Made by a program: the position numbers and the translations under genes. From assembly GCA_034440575.1 (NCBI GenBank), contig JAOTOL010001509.1:1150001-1214000 (forward strand): DNA of 64,000 bases, written 5' to 3'. Origin of the DNA: Imbricaverruca yamaguchii (lineage: Eukaryota; Arthropoda; Thecostraca; Neoverrucidae). Under the pieces are notes generated by a model. That model saw only the letters and a program-made list of their open reading frames with translations. It made no database searches and was not told where the DNA came from. Shown here piece by piece: positions 36,190 to 48,354 of the stretch (the stretch's first letter is position 1; each line of letters starts with the position of its first letter).

Positions 36190-37295
36190 GACGCTCCCCA
36201 CGGCCGGGGTCTCAGTCAGTGTACTCACGGCCGGGGTCTCAGTCAGTGTACTCACGGCCGGGGTCTCAGTCAGTGTACTCACGGCCGGGGTCTCAGTCAG
36301 TGTACTCACGGCCGGGGTCTCAGTCAGTGTACTCACGGCCGGGGTCTCAGTCATACTCCGCCGGTCAGTGTACTCACGGCCGGGGTCTCAGTCAGTGTAC
36401 TCACGGCCGGGGTCTCAGTCAGTGTACTCACGGCCGGGGTCTCAGTCAGTGTACTCACGGCCGGGGTCTCAGTCAGTGTACTCACGGCCGGGGTCTCAGT
36501 CAGTGTACTCACGGCCGGGGTCTCAGTCAGTGTACTCACGGCCGGGGTCTCAGTCAGTGTACTCACGGCCGGGGTCTCAGTCAGTGTACTCACGGCCGGG
36601 GTCTCAGTCAGTGTACTCACGGCCGGGGTCTCAGTCAGTGTACTCACGGCCGGGGTCTCAGTCAGTGTACTCACGGCCGGGGTCTCAGTCAGTGTACTCA
36701 CGGCCGGGGTCTCAGTCAGTGTACTCACGGCCGGGGTCTCAGTCAGTGTACTCACGGCCGGGGTCTCAGTCAGTGTACTCACGGCCGGGGTCTCAGTCAG
36801 TGTACTCACGGCCGGGGTCTATGGTTCGGCCGGGGTCTCGTCGTGTACTCACGGCCGGGGTCTCAGTCAGTGTACTCACGGCCGGGGTCTCAGTCAGTGT
36901 ACTCGGCCGGGGTCTCGTGTTGTTCACGGCCGGGGTCTCAGTCAGTGTACTCACGGCCGGGGTCTCAGTCAGTGTACTCACGGCCGGGGTCTCAGTCAGT
37001 GTACTCACGGCCGGGGTCTCAGTCAGCGTACTCACGGCCGGGGTCTCAGTCAGTGTACTCACGGCCGGGGTCTCAGTCAGTGTACTCACGGCCGGGGTCT
37101 CAGTCAGTGTACTCACGGCCGGGGTCTCAGTCAGCGTACTCACGGCCGGGGTATCAGTCAGTGTACTCACGGCCGGGGTCTCAGTCAGTGTACTCACGGC
37201 CGGGGTCTCAGTCAGTGTACTCACGGCCGGGGTCTCAGTCAGTGTACTCACGGCCGGGGTCTCAGTCAGCGTACCCACGATGGCCACGATGGAAG
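36190..37295. repeat. 27-bp tandem array, about 40 copies
   Basis: Unit 'tgtactcacggccggggtct' plus 'cagtcag'. It is very homogeneous, with irregular patches at 36350-36366 and 36820-36930, and a diverged edge from 37270 (gtacccacgatgggagtccc). The unit is nine codons, and long runs without stops give a spurious 581-codon plus frame and minus frames reading STLTETPAV. Confidence 0.97.
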
Positions 37296-37376
37296 TCCCA
37301 GTCGGTGTACCCACGATGGGAGTCCCAGTCAGTGTACCCACGATGGGAGCCCCAGCCAGTGTACCTCCACGAGTCA

Positions 37377-37400
37377 CCCCACAGTGCAGACACTGTGGGG
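37377..37400. repeat. 10-bp perfect inverted repeat, 4-nt loop
   Basis: Arms ccccacagtg and cactgtgggg separated by caga, located about 80 bp beyond the edge of the 27-bp array. Confidence 0.85.
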
Positions 37401-37624
37401 CGACTGTGGTCGAACGGCGAACGGCGTGCAGCCGTTGGGCACCACTCGGCAGCGGGTCGGCTACCGACGGCAGGGCGGCCAGACTTGTGGATCAGCCCGG
37501 GGCGGCGGTTACAGTCGGACCCATCATCACGCCACCACCGCACCCTTCAACACGAGATCTGTCACGCCAGCCGTGCAGGCGCCCAGCTGCCGAAAACGCA
37601 GGGTGACCCGGGTCATGTTCTGTC

Positions 37625-37965
37625 ACAGGATAGCGGCAGGGTAACCCAACCCTCTCCCTCCCGGGTCTCGTCTCGTCCCAGGACAGCAGCAGGGTGGCCC
37701 AACCCTCTTCCTCCCGGGTCCCGTCCCGTCACAGGACAGCAGCAAGGTTACCTTCCCGGGTCCCGTCCCGTCACAGGACAGCAGCAAGGTTACCTTCCCG
37801 GGTCCCGTCCCGTCACAGGACAGCAGCAAGGTTACCTTCCCGGGTCCCGTCCCGTCACAGGACAGCAGCAAGGTTACCTTCCCGGGTCCCGTCCCGTCAC
37901 AGGATAGCAGCAAGGTTACCTTCCCGGGTCCCGTCCCGTCACAGGACAGCAACAGGACGGGACCC
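37625..37965. repeat. 42-bp tandem array, about 8 copies
   Basis: Unit 'gggtcccgtcccgtcacagg' and 'acagcagcaaggttaccttc' plus 'cc'. The left copies differ (ggtaacccaaccctc, gtggcccaaccctc). Repeat-derived open frames occur on both strands. Confidence 0.94.
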
Positions 37966-38242
37966 GGGAGTGTCCCGTCCTGCCACAGGGTAACAGCGGG
38001 GTGTTTCGCCTCTTCAAGGCTTCTCTCGTCACAGAACAGCAGTGACTCCCGCCATAGGGCAGGGACAGGATGACCGGACCTTTCAGAGCGTGTCTTGCTA
38101 CGGCGTGGTATGAGGGCGACCTCCGGATACATGGGCCACCACGGGACAGCACCACGGTGACTCCCCGCCCCCACTCCCAAGCATGTCGTGTAACAGGGTA
38201 GCCGTTCTATCTGGATGGCAAAATTGAACAACGCTCAGTAGC

Positions 38243-38311
38243 CAGCTGTGCTTGACTGTTGGAGTTTAGGGGCGCATCGACTAGATCGGTCATGCAGCTG
38301 TGCTTGACTGT
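38243..38311 (-). repeat. Short dispersed repeat, copy 3, with flanking direct repeats
   Basis: Minus-strand catgaccgatctagtcgatg cgcccctaaactccaacag. On the plus strand the 17-base word cagctgtgcttgactgt occurs on both sides (38243 and 38295, 52 bp apart). One of the two also matches the body of copy 2, so it is probably a partial tandem duplication rather than a target-site duplication. Confidence 0.5.
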
Positions 38312-38329
38312 GAATGTACGAAGTGTATT

Positions 38330-39060
38330 GGTTACTCGTGTGTCGGAGGCAGACGGTCCTCAGGCTACCCGGCCTTGGAAGATACGTAGATGCTTAGCTG
38401 TAACGGACATGATGCAGCGTCTGAGCTATCCGATTGCAAGGGACATATGACGGTATTTGGGTTAGTAATTTACGAAGGATATGGGACGGTGTGTGGGTTA
38501 GCCGGCTGTAACGGACAAGGGGCTGTTCGTCCGACATGAGACAATGCTTAGGTTAACAAATCGCGATGGAGGTGGACTGTTAAGACTACCCGATCGTGAC
38601 ACAATTAACGGATAGGTTGCCGGCCCGTAAGGGCCACGGGGGTGCTCTGGTTACTCGACTGTACTGGATATGCGCAGATGCATGAGATAACGATCATATG
38701 GGACGGCGTATTGGTACCCGAATGTCGTGGTATGGCGTGCGCGCCATACAGTTACCCGATTGTGCGGGACATTGGACAGGGATTCGATTGTCCGGCTGTA
38801 AATTACATGATATGATGTTCAGATCACCCATGATGTAAGGGATGTGTGGCAACATTTGCGTTGTAGAACTGCAAGGGACATGTGCCGATGTGAAGGTTGT
38901 TGGGCTGCAGAGGGCATGAGACGATGTGTAAGTCACCGAGCTGCAAGGGACATGGTGCGATGTGTAGGTTTTCTGGATGCAAGAAACAGAAACGGTGCCA
39001 TTGATTGCCCGACCGAAAGAGCATGAAACAACAGGATGACAACCAAACTAGGCGGATCAT
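38330..39060. repeat. Highly degenerate tandem repeat, ~40-50 bp units
   Basis: Recurring fragments such as 'ctgtaacggacatgat', 'ctgcaagggacatg', 'tgtgtaggttacccga' at roughly 40-50 bp spacing. Old, strongly diverged minisatellite. Confidence 0.6.
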
Positions 39061-39069
39061 GAGGACAAC

Positions 39070-42000
39070 AATCTCGGTAACCTGATTAGGAATGGGTGGG
39101 CTCTTAACTATTCAGAGGAATGAGGGGCAAGATTGGTACGATTTACAGACCAGTGCTGTTGTGATGGTTTTGGGACGCTGTGCGGCACTATGGGGCCATG
39201 CTAGTTTGCTCTGCTCACGGAATGAGTGGCATACCTGAGCTTTGGACTCCGAGCCGTGCGACTTCTTGCTCTTTCGTCCCAGGAGCGCCGAGTCACTCTG
39301 CGCGCAGATGCTTTTCTGCTCCACGTCGACGATCTTGTTGCGCAGAATGCCACGCAGCGGCATCACGCCATAGTCGCTGGCCACGCTGCGCGACATGGCG
39401 AATACACACGCACGGCAGCTGGCACCGACACAGCCACGACTCGCCGCCACCCGCCCACGCCACGTCACACCTCACCGTCACGACATCATCAGCGCCGCCG
39501 ACCTGCCGAGCGGAGCGCGCCACCGCCGCCGACCGCCCGTCTCCGCTGCCAGCGGCCGTCTCCGCAGCAGCGGCGGCGGCCGCCGCGGCCGGCCGGCCGA
39601 GCGAGCGAGCGCGCGCGGCGGGGCCGGGCCTGGCTGGGCCGGGCCGGGCCGGGCCGGCCGCGTCCGCGCCTCGCATTCCAGCGTGCCGGCGCTGGCCGGC
39701 GGCCGGAGCTCCAACACGCAGCCGGGCACGGGCCCGGCCACGTGGGGCTCAGCGGGCGCCCCCACACGGCCGGCCGTCCTCCTGGCGGCCCCGTAAACAG
39801 TCGGCCGTCGGACACTCGCAGCGGGCGACGACACGGCACGGCTCGTGCGCGCGCGCGCGCGAGCCGCAATCGGTGCCGGCGCGCCCCACCGGAATGCCGG
39901 TGCCGACGAGTGACCTAAAAACGGCGGCGGCCGGCTGGTGTGACGGCGCGTTTTACCGCCGCGCGCGAGGCCACGTGCCGCCATCGGTGAGCTCGGTCAC
40001 GGCCGCCGGGCAAACAACAGGTCACATCGACAGTGGGGGCTGAGCTGAGCTGGAGACGATGTGAGCTGATCTGACACCATCTTTCGGAGCTGGCAGCAAC
40101 GGCCCACCCATCGACTGTCGACACAAGCCACGGGGGAGAACATCGGCCACCGTGTAGATCACTGGTCATGCAGGAGAACGCTCCTCTAGATTCCCTGAGC
40201 CTATCGTCAAATAAACCCATTTATTTCAACATTTAACTCCGAAGTCGTCACAATAGCTTCTCAATCTGCTTCTGCTCATTCCCGACCACAGCCACCGATC
40301 TCTTGACACGTCTTAATAGATCTCTTCGTCCCCCTTATGGTCCCCCACCAATTGAGTCTATGATCCGCTCATACAACGTGCTGGTTCGTACGAGATACGC
40401 TGATTGCTTTCGGCCGTGCTACATATTTGTCCCTCTCAGATAGACAAATTTTCTGATGATCTGATCAGTTCCAGTTATGAACATATGTCTCTTTCTGTTG
40501 ATCACTTAATAAGTCGTATCAAGAATTTCTCCAGGGTCAATATTGTGAAGCCGTCGGTGTACTGGCCGAAATCGACTAACTCTGGTGTACCTTCAACAGG
40601 CTCCTGGGCATTCTTCCGCCATCCCGTCCTCCACCTCCAGCAATCTCTCGCTTTGTCTCCGACAACCTCCGGTCACCACGGCTATACGCGCGGTATAGCG
40701 ACCGCGAACGGAACCACAGCTCAAACGCATCTGCATATGTTTTCCATTTTTCCGCTGTATTTGTAATGAACTCGCACCAGGGTCTGTCAAAGTCGGCCTT
40801 CCCGGAGGTGGCAGTTCGACACAAGGTCGAAACACTGTGCATCGTGCCGCTGGTGTGGACCTCCACCTCGCCTACCACGAAGTGTCGCTCGTCCAACCTC
40901 CACGGACAGGTTCGTGGCGATGACGGAAGGTCGGCATTCTCGGGATCTGTGACCACATGTGTCCGCATGCGCAGATCCGTGCATGGGCTGAAAGGGCTGA
41001 AGAACCGTTGAGCGATGGGCCCCCAATACAATAGAAGAGATGCCACATTGTTGTACCTCGTAATCGTGATGTGACACTTGGATCGTAATACTTGGATTGC
41101 ATGCTTAAGTCCGTGGGATGGTCCACATCCAGCTTTCCCTTTTGCACTGCTTCTATTTATTTGATACTAATTGAATTAAGCTTTATTTCATGCAAACAAT
41201 CTGTAAACATAAATACAGAAATATAACTTTGTCATAATTAGCATATAGGAACGACATTTCCCGGCAAAACCTTAACGTTGATGTACAAGCTGGCACTATG
41301 TTCATTCATATCTTAACCCGGTCTTTTAGGTCCACGCCTGAATGATTGTTTTCTACGATAGCGGCAAAACGTCTACGTGCAGCGCCGCGAAATTCCCAGT
41401 ACCTTTTGAGTGGTCGTTTTTGCATTTGACGTGAAAATTTCAACCTCAGGTTATGTAAGGTCATTGATCTAACTCAGGTTAAAGAGCTCCACCTCCAAAA
41501 ATGTTTGAGAATCCACAACTCATACACATGAAGGAATATTGAAACGAACCCTGCTAAGTGAAGGCAATTAGATAGTCCCTCCGAAACGTATATCTCGGGT
41601 TTTTGTTTGAGGTCAGGCCAGGAAAAAAAGGTCACGGCAAATTGTGACCCACGTTTGGAAAGTCTCCTATTTTTGTAATACGCATGTTCTCCTAACATCA
41701 GTTTTACCTTGGCATGCATGCAGAAGCATTAGAAGAAGTTCCTTACACAGTTAGTTTGACGTCCGACAAGTGGCCAGGGGTCAAGTCACGATAAAGTGCG
41801 CAATGTTGGCTAAGCCTATTTAGATCCTGCCGTTGTAATGGTTTATTTCGATTTCGTATGGCCTGAATAGTGTGAAAGTTGAATTGCACGACCTAAGCTA
41901 CCCCAATATGTCGATGTGTTTTTTTAAATCCATTTGTCCAAAAACGAACAATTTCATTTCCGAATTATCAAAAGTACAAAAGAAGACCACTTCGGACACT

Positions 42001-42300
42001 ATTCATCGAGGGTTTTCCGATGGTGTCCTGTTGGTTTTCGTGCAACGCTTGGTTTTGGAGTTACGAGAGTCTTCAAGGACGGAGGATCTTGAAGTATCCC
42101 CATCCCCCCGAGACGGGGTGTGAGGATGTGACCGAAGAGACTGTGTGGGTTAACTTAACGTAAGCATCCCAGCAGATTCCACATATGCCAAACCACAGGC
42201 ATGTCTACATGGCCAGACCGGTCCATTGATTAGACCAGTTTAACGCAGAAACATGTGGCTCGTTAGATATCCTGAATCCTAGACAGTGTAGATCGTCAAG
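39070..42300. other. Unique intronic DNA with a CpG-rich island
   Basis: About 39480-40010 is very GC/CpG-rich with a short gc run at 39846-39861. The rest (40040-42300) is AT-rich and unremarkable. No exon recognised. Confidence 0.5.
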
Positions 42301-42324
42301 AGACGGTGTCCTGGGTTGACGTCG

Positions 42325-43470
42325 TCAGGAACAGTGTGCGGTACAGTTCGTCACGGACAGTCTACGGTGCAGTTCGTCACGGACAGTGTACGGTACAGCT
42401 CGTCACGGACAGTGTACGGTACAGCTCGTCACGGACAGTGTACGGTACAGCTCGTCACGGACAGTGTACGGTACAGCTCGTCACGGACAGTGTACGGTAC
42501 AGCTCGTCACGGACAGTGTACGGTACAGCTCGTCACGGACAGTGTACGGTACAGCTCGTCAGGAACAGTGTACGGTACAGCTCGTCACGGACAGTGTACG
42601 GTACACCTCGTCATGGACAGTGTACGGTACAGCTCGTCATGGACAGTGTACGGTACAGCTCGTCATGGACAGTGTACGGTACAGCTGTAGGAGTGTACGG
42701 TACAGCTCATCACGGACAGTGTACGGTACAGCTCGTCACGGACAGTGTACGGTACAGCTCGTCACGGACAGTGTACGGTACAGCTCGTCACGGACAGTGT
42801 ACGGTACAGTTCGTCACGGACAGTGTACGGTACAGCTCGTCACGGACAGTGTACGGTACAGTTCGTCACGGATCAGTGTACGGTACAGCTCGTCACGGAC
42901 AGTGTACGGTACAGTTCGTCACGGACAGTGTACGGTACAGCTCGTCAGGACAGTGTACGGTACAGCTCGTCACGGACAGTGTACGGTACGCTCGTCAGCG
43001 ACAGTGTACGGTACAGCTCGTCACGGACAGTGTACGGTACAGCTCGTCACGGACAGTGTACGGTACAGCTCGTCACGGACAGTGTACGGTACAGCTCGTC
43101 ACGGACAGTGTACGGTACAGTTCGTCACGGACAGTGTACGGTACAGCTCGTCACGGGCAGTGTACGGTACAGCTCGTCACGGACAGTGTACGGTACAGCT
43201 CGTCACGGACAGTGTACGGTACAGCTCGTCAGGAACAGTGTCCGGTACAGCTCATCACGGACAGTGTACGGTACACCTCGTCATGGACAGTGTACAGTAC
43301 AGCTCGTCACGGACAGTGTACGGTACAGCTCGTCACGGACAGTGTACGGTACAGTTCGTCACGGACAGTGTACGGTACAGCTCGTCACGGACAGTCTACG
43401 GTGCAGTTCGTCACGGACAGTGTACGGTACAGCTCGTCACGGACAGTCTACGGTGCAGTTCGTCACGGAC
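42325..43470. repeat. 26-bp tandem array, about 44 copies
   Basis: Unit 'acagtgtacggtacagctcg' plus 'tcacgg'. Variants have gttcg, catgg, aggaa and ctacggtgcag. A few 1-base deletions and insertions (around 42685, 42871, 42947, 42988) shift phase. Each unit contains two gtac sites within tgtacggtaca. Open frames of more than 400 codons here are artefacts of the 26-bp period. Confidence 0.97.
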
Positions 43471-43479
43471 AGTGGTCCG

Positions 43480-45260
43480 ATCCGGAAGGAGACCGCCAGG
43501 TGTGGCCGCCCGACGTTCGCACCGATATGTAAGGCAATCGGCCGACCGGCGGCGTCTCCCGCATTGGCGGCCGCTGAGTCATACGGCGCGCGCTCACCGC
43601 ATTACACGAAACGGCATTCCGGTCCGGTCCGGCACAGCCGCTTGTCCAGCTGTCATGCGCCCATTAGCACCAGCTAATGCTGCCGATGCAAATAGTCTGC
43701 AGTTGCCGGGAATAAGGTGTTCTGCTCAGCCGTGGGCTCAAGCACGCTGCGCTGCGCTGAAACGTCAATCCGGTATAAAAAGCGTGTCGCAAATGTCAAC
43801 GCGTCACACCTCGAGGGTCTTAAGTTGTCTGTAGCCCAGTCTTTCATCAGCGGATTGCCGGTGCTAATCTGACGTTTGTCGGATCCGATGTGCTACATGC
43901 GGCCGGTGGTCCTTCGCCGCCCACGTGCCTCACTCCCCGACCTGTTTCGCCACTCCCGAGATTCCACCCGCTATCGCCGCTAATCGGTTTGTCACTCCGC
44001 TATAGCCACCGATATTATCAGCGGAGCTCCTTGTTGCGTTCGGTGTCAACATTTCTGACGATGCACCGGCTTTGTAGAAAGAGTGAGAGCCAAGCTTTGA
44101 GCGAAGTAAGGGTGGTGCGGCCTATGTGAAATGGTGAGCACTTTTCTATCACATAACTCTGCGGACTCAGGCCTGGATTAGGATGATTGGATTGACCAAC
44201 GCATTACTATTACCCCTTCTGTTTCCGTTAGAATCTCACATACGGCGTTGCTTCGAAATATGTAACTGATTTGCATTTCGGTTGGCGGCACTCGGAACGA
44301 TCCCAATTCCATCGCCGACTGGCGGCACTCCCAATACGACGCCAGATAATGGCGCCGCCAATACCACCGCCGGCGCATGATAGTCCCAATGCCGGCGCCA
44401 GCTGATGACAGCCCATTAGGTCCTGGTCCGCCCTGCCTTTGTCTCCGCCCGGCCGCGCCGATTTCCGGGTGATCCTCGTGACCACAGAGCCGGCCGAGGG
44501 GGCGGCCGAGGGGGCGGCCGCCTGCGAGTCGGGCCGGCCGGCGCCGGCCGGCTGTCGCCGAGCCACGACCGGACATCGGCGACCAGTGGGCGTGGACCCC
44601 GGCGCCGCCGCCGGCCGGTCGTCACGAGGACTGCCACACGCCCGCCGTCTTCCCATGACCCTGCCGGCAGGCCGGGCCCGGGGCGCGCCGCACCGCACCG
44701 CACCGTCCAGCCGCCGGCCGTCATCGCATGTGCGTGGCGGGAGAAAGTCGGTGCCGGGTGGGAGGCAGAGCTCGCACGCGTGTCCCTTGCCGACGAGCAC
44801 AGATCAGGTGCGGCGCGCCGCCTAATCGCGCCATGGCAGATGCCTGGCCTCCGCTGAAGTGTGACGACAGCGACGCGCGGAACACCACCGTCCGTGTCAC
44901 TGTAACGGGCTTGTGGTAGTGTAATAAAGACGCTGCAGTCAAATGGTGGCGACTACATATGTCGAGTTCCGCCGTAAATTCCTGGTGGATTACAGGTGCG
45001 TGTGTTTGGCGTGACTCTGTAGCTTTACTGGTGTCCTTGCATAGACATTTAATTTTAATTTTAAATCGATCAAACCAGGGATATGTATTGTGGTAAGTTA
45101 TGGCGTTCTAATTCGTCGTCTACCCGCCCGCATCTCGTGTTGTTCACCGCTTGGTTTTACCAACGTGGCTTGTCATTCTCATCTAATACCAGCCCCTCCC
45201 AGTTTCGTGATTTCAAGAACTCAATTCCGACACAGATATCTACTGACCAACAGCAACAGG
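43480..45260. other. Unique intronic DNA with a CpG-rich island
   Basis: CpG-rich at about 44430-44840; otherwise no feature seen. Confidence 0.5.
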
Positions 45261-45289
45261 TTTGAATAATGCAGCCACGGCTGACAACA

Positions 45290-45640
45290 TCGCCGGAAAT
45301 CGCGTGCTGTGATGATGCTGTAGTCGGTACCGAAACACGAGCGTTGCGCTGCAGGTGCAGTCGGCATCGAAGCACGCGTGTTCTACCAGTCGGTGCCGAA
45401 ACACGGTGTTGCACCTGTGCTATTGGCGGTAGCGCAACACGCGTGTTACACTGGTACATAGTCAGCACCGAAACATGCGTGTTGCACCAGTGCTGTTGTC
45501 GATAGCGAAACACGCGTGTTGCACTGGTCAGCGTCAAAATACCGTGATGCACTGGTGATAGAGTCAGTCCCGAAACACGCGTGTTGCGCCAGCGCTACAG
45601 TCGCGCCAAACGCGCGTGTTGCACCGGTGCTGGTGTCGGC
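45290..45640. repeat. Degenerate repeat (…gaaacacgcgtgttgca…)
   Basis: 'cgaaacacgcgtgttgcact' variants recur about every 40-50 bp; most units hold an acgcgt palindrome. Confidence 0.8.
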
Positions 45641-45794
45641 ATCCACGCCGAGGCAGGCCGTGTTGGCCACTCGCGGCGACACGGCTTGCAATTCGCAATG
45701 ATGGGATCACGACCCCGGGAGTGGGCTGACCCTAGAGCCGAGTTGGCTGACCGACACCGCTCGGATGCCGCCCGGGCTGTCGGCCTGTCCCGGT

Positions 45795-46325
45795 CCGTCC
45801 GTCTCCCCAGAGGTTATCAGTTGTGGTCCGATATGACCGTCTCCCCCAGTGCTGTCCGTCTCCCCAGAGGTTATCAACTGTGGTCCGATATGTCCGTCTC
45901 CCCCAGTGCTGTCCGTCTCCCCAGAGGTTATCAGCTGTTGTCCGATATGTCCGTCTCCCCTGGCCTGTCCGCCTGCCCAGAGGTTATCAGCTGTGGTCCG
46001 ATATGTCCGTCTCCCCCAGGGCTGTCCGTCTCCCCAGAGGTTATCAGCTGTGGTCCGATATGTCCGTCTCCCCAGGGGTTATCAGCTGTGGTCGATATGT
46101 CCGTCTCCCCAGAGGTTATCAGCTGTGGTCCGATATGTCCGTCTCCCCCAGGGCTGTCCGTCTCCCCAGAGGTTATCAGCTGTGGTCCGATATGTCCGTC
46201 TCCCCAGAGGTTATCAGCTGTTGTCCGGTATGTCCGTCTCCCCGGGCTGTCCGTCTGTCCCTGTCCGTCCGCCCGCCCAGAGGTTGTCAGCTGTTGTCCG
46301 GTATGTCCGTCTCCTCACGTTGTCC
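45795..46325. repeat. Compound tandem array (39-bp and 18-bp modules)
   Basis: Module 'cagaggttatcagctgtggt' plus 'ccgatatgtccgtctcccc' (39 bp), alternating irregularly with 'agggctgtccgtctcccc' (18 bp). About 11 long modules. Confidence 0.9.
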
Positions 46326-46329
46326 GCCT

Positions 46330-48350
46330 GTCCCGAACTGTGTGCCAGTTTCTGGCTCGCGTGCCCCCTCCCCTCCGCGCGGCTGCGGTTGGCATAGCAC
46401 GGAATAACGTGATCATGATTTTCCCTGAATAGTCATCTCGGCCAGTATTTCCGACGATGGAATGTTTCTCTGATTAGTCGTCAGGCTCGGAATCACTCGC
46501 TGATTCAAGGTGGGGTGTGTGGGGCCACATTTTCCACGTAACTTCTGAGCTGAATGGCAGGACCATGGCGATTTCGTAGATAGGAACGATCAGACATTCC
46601 ACCGGTATTTTAGTCGTTTGCCGATGAGATCATACACGTTCTAACAATGCACCGATGTTGATATGTAGGTAAAAAGGTTCCTCAGGCTTGGGTGGAGAAG
46701 CGAGATCCGCAATCAATTTTTGGTCCAGAATATCTGGTGAGCATAGGTATTATGCTAGTAGCTGCCAGCAGAGGCAAATGTTCCAGCACCTCCAAAGCCA
46801 ATACTGATTGATAATCACACAATGTAAGCGTTGAGCTTTGATTCTTTGCAACTGGATGCTTAGACTATTGCTTTCAATCATTACAAACAACACCTCGATA
46901 CGAGTTCTGACCGCTGGCCAGTTCGTATGTTATGTTTGATGACGAGCTCATACATTTTTTAATGTTTGATGACGAGCATTACCCAAACAACAAAAAAGCA
47001 AAATATTTTGTTATCCAGCATTGCTATAGTCGCATTCATAGCCGGCCTTGATATATATCTTTAAAATGTAAGTATCCTGTCCTCTTAGATGAAAAAAAAA
47101 CACTTGTATCTTCCAAATATTTCAATGAACATCGGCACTCCTTCAAATTCGAAGAGGATGCAAATCTTGTCCTGCCACACGAAAACTTGAGCGTCTTCGG
47201 AACCAAACCGGCCAACCTTAGCTTAGCGTGGGACGAACACAGGTGTGACCAGGATCCCAGCTGGCATTGAACGTATGGATAGAGCCGTCTGAAATGCATG
47301 GCACAGTTATGCTTAATTAAGGCGTTTCGTCGAGACGGCCGAGCGAATCCCAGCTCGGCCGGGCGGCCGGGTGGGACGGCCAGCTCGTCACAACTGTCGC
47401 CGCCTCGTCACGACCGAGCGCCGGGCGCGGCCGCTCCCAGCGCGGTTTTCAGGTCACCATGTGCGCGACTGACGACCTGTGAAACTGCACGTCTGCTGCG
47501 CGCCGCCGGCCTCCACATGCTGTCACGTGCGGCCCGAGTGACGCGCCCGGCACAAAGCCCGCCTGATGGCCATCATTAGGGTTAGCGGCGGCGCGGCGGC
47601 GCGGCGGCAGCGATGGCGGCCGGCCGCCGGCCAACACTCGAGCCACGCTCAGCCAGCTCCTGCCAAGGGGTCACGCGAGTGGCGAGCAAGGTCACACAGT
47701 CACCACAGGTCATGGCAGGTGCTCTGCCCCTCCATTCCGTCATCACAGCACACAAAGATAGTCATGCTAAGTTGAGATGAAATAGACTCAAGTGGTCATA
47801 TTTCCGTAATAACTTTCCCTGTTTGTAATAAAACGAGAAAAAGGCAAAACAAGAAATGGATGAAGAAACAGACACAGAGACAGAGAGGGAGAGCGAGAGG
47901 GAGAGAGGAAGATAGAGAGAGAAAGAGAGAGGAGATACAAAAGAGAGAGAAGGAGAGTGCGTGAGTGAGTGAGATAGAGAGATGGCGAGATGGAGAGTGA
48001 GAGATAGTGGGAGAGAGAGAGAGAGAAAAGAGCAGAGAAAGAGAGAGAAAGTCGTGGAGGAGAGGACAGGCTAGCGAGCGGGACAGATATATGTGCGGAA
48101 GATGATGCCGGCATCTTTGCGGACGTTGGCGCGGCCCCAGCATAGTGACGCGCCGGACGATCACTAAAAAGGTGATGCTTTCAAGTGGTGATGGCGCGCA
48201 GGTATGCAGCCAATCACGTGCGCTGCAAGTCACGGCGCGGCGATTCGAGCGGGGCAGCGGCCCTGCGCTCGCGCGCGTCCACACGTCCCCGGCCGGTCAC
48301 CGCCTCTGCGTGGGGACGGCGGCGGCGCTGGGCCGACCGTGGCAGCTGAT
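46330..48350. other. Unique intronic DNA with GA-rich tract
   Basis: AT-rich to 47300, GC-rich at 47330-47640, then the GA-rich tract at 47870-48060. No exon recognised. Confidence 0.5.
47870..48060. repeat. GA-rich simple sequence
   Basis: gagaga-type purine tract of about 190 bp. The complementary pyrimidine tract gives the Ser/Leu-rich minus frames. Confidence 0.92.
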
Positions 48351-48354
48351 ACTA

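Noticed and set aside
36162..37907. 581-codon plus-strand open frame
   Set aside because: It is the 27-bp and 42-bp arrays read in phase; the sequence is repetitive Ser/Gln/Tyr/Pro with no conserved domain, and lies within an intron on the other strand.
42306..43834. Open frames of more than 400 codons on the plus strand
   Set aside because: Products of a 26-bp period with no stops, which passes through all three frames; no family resemblance.
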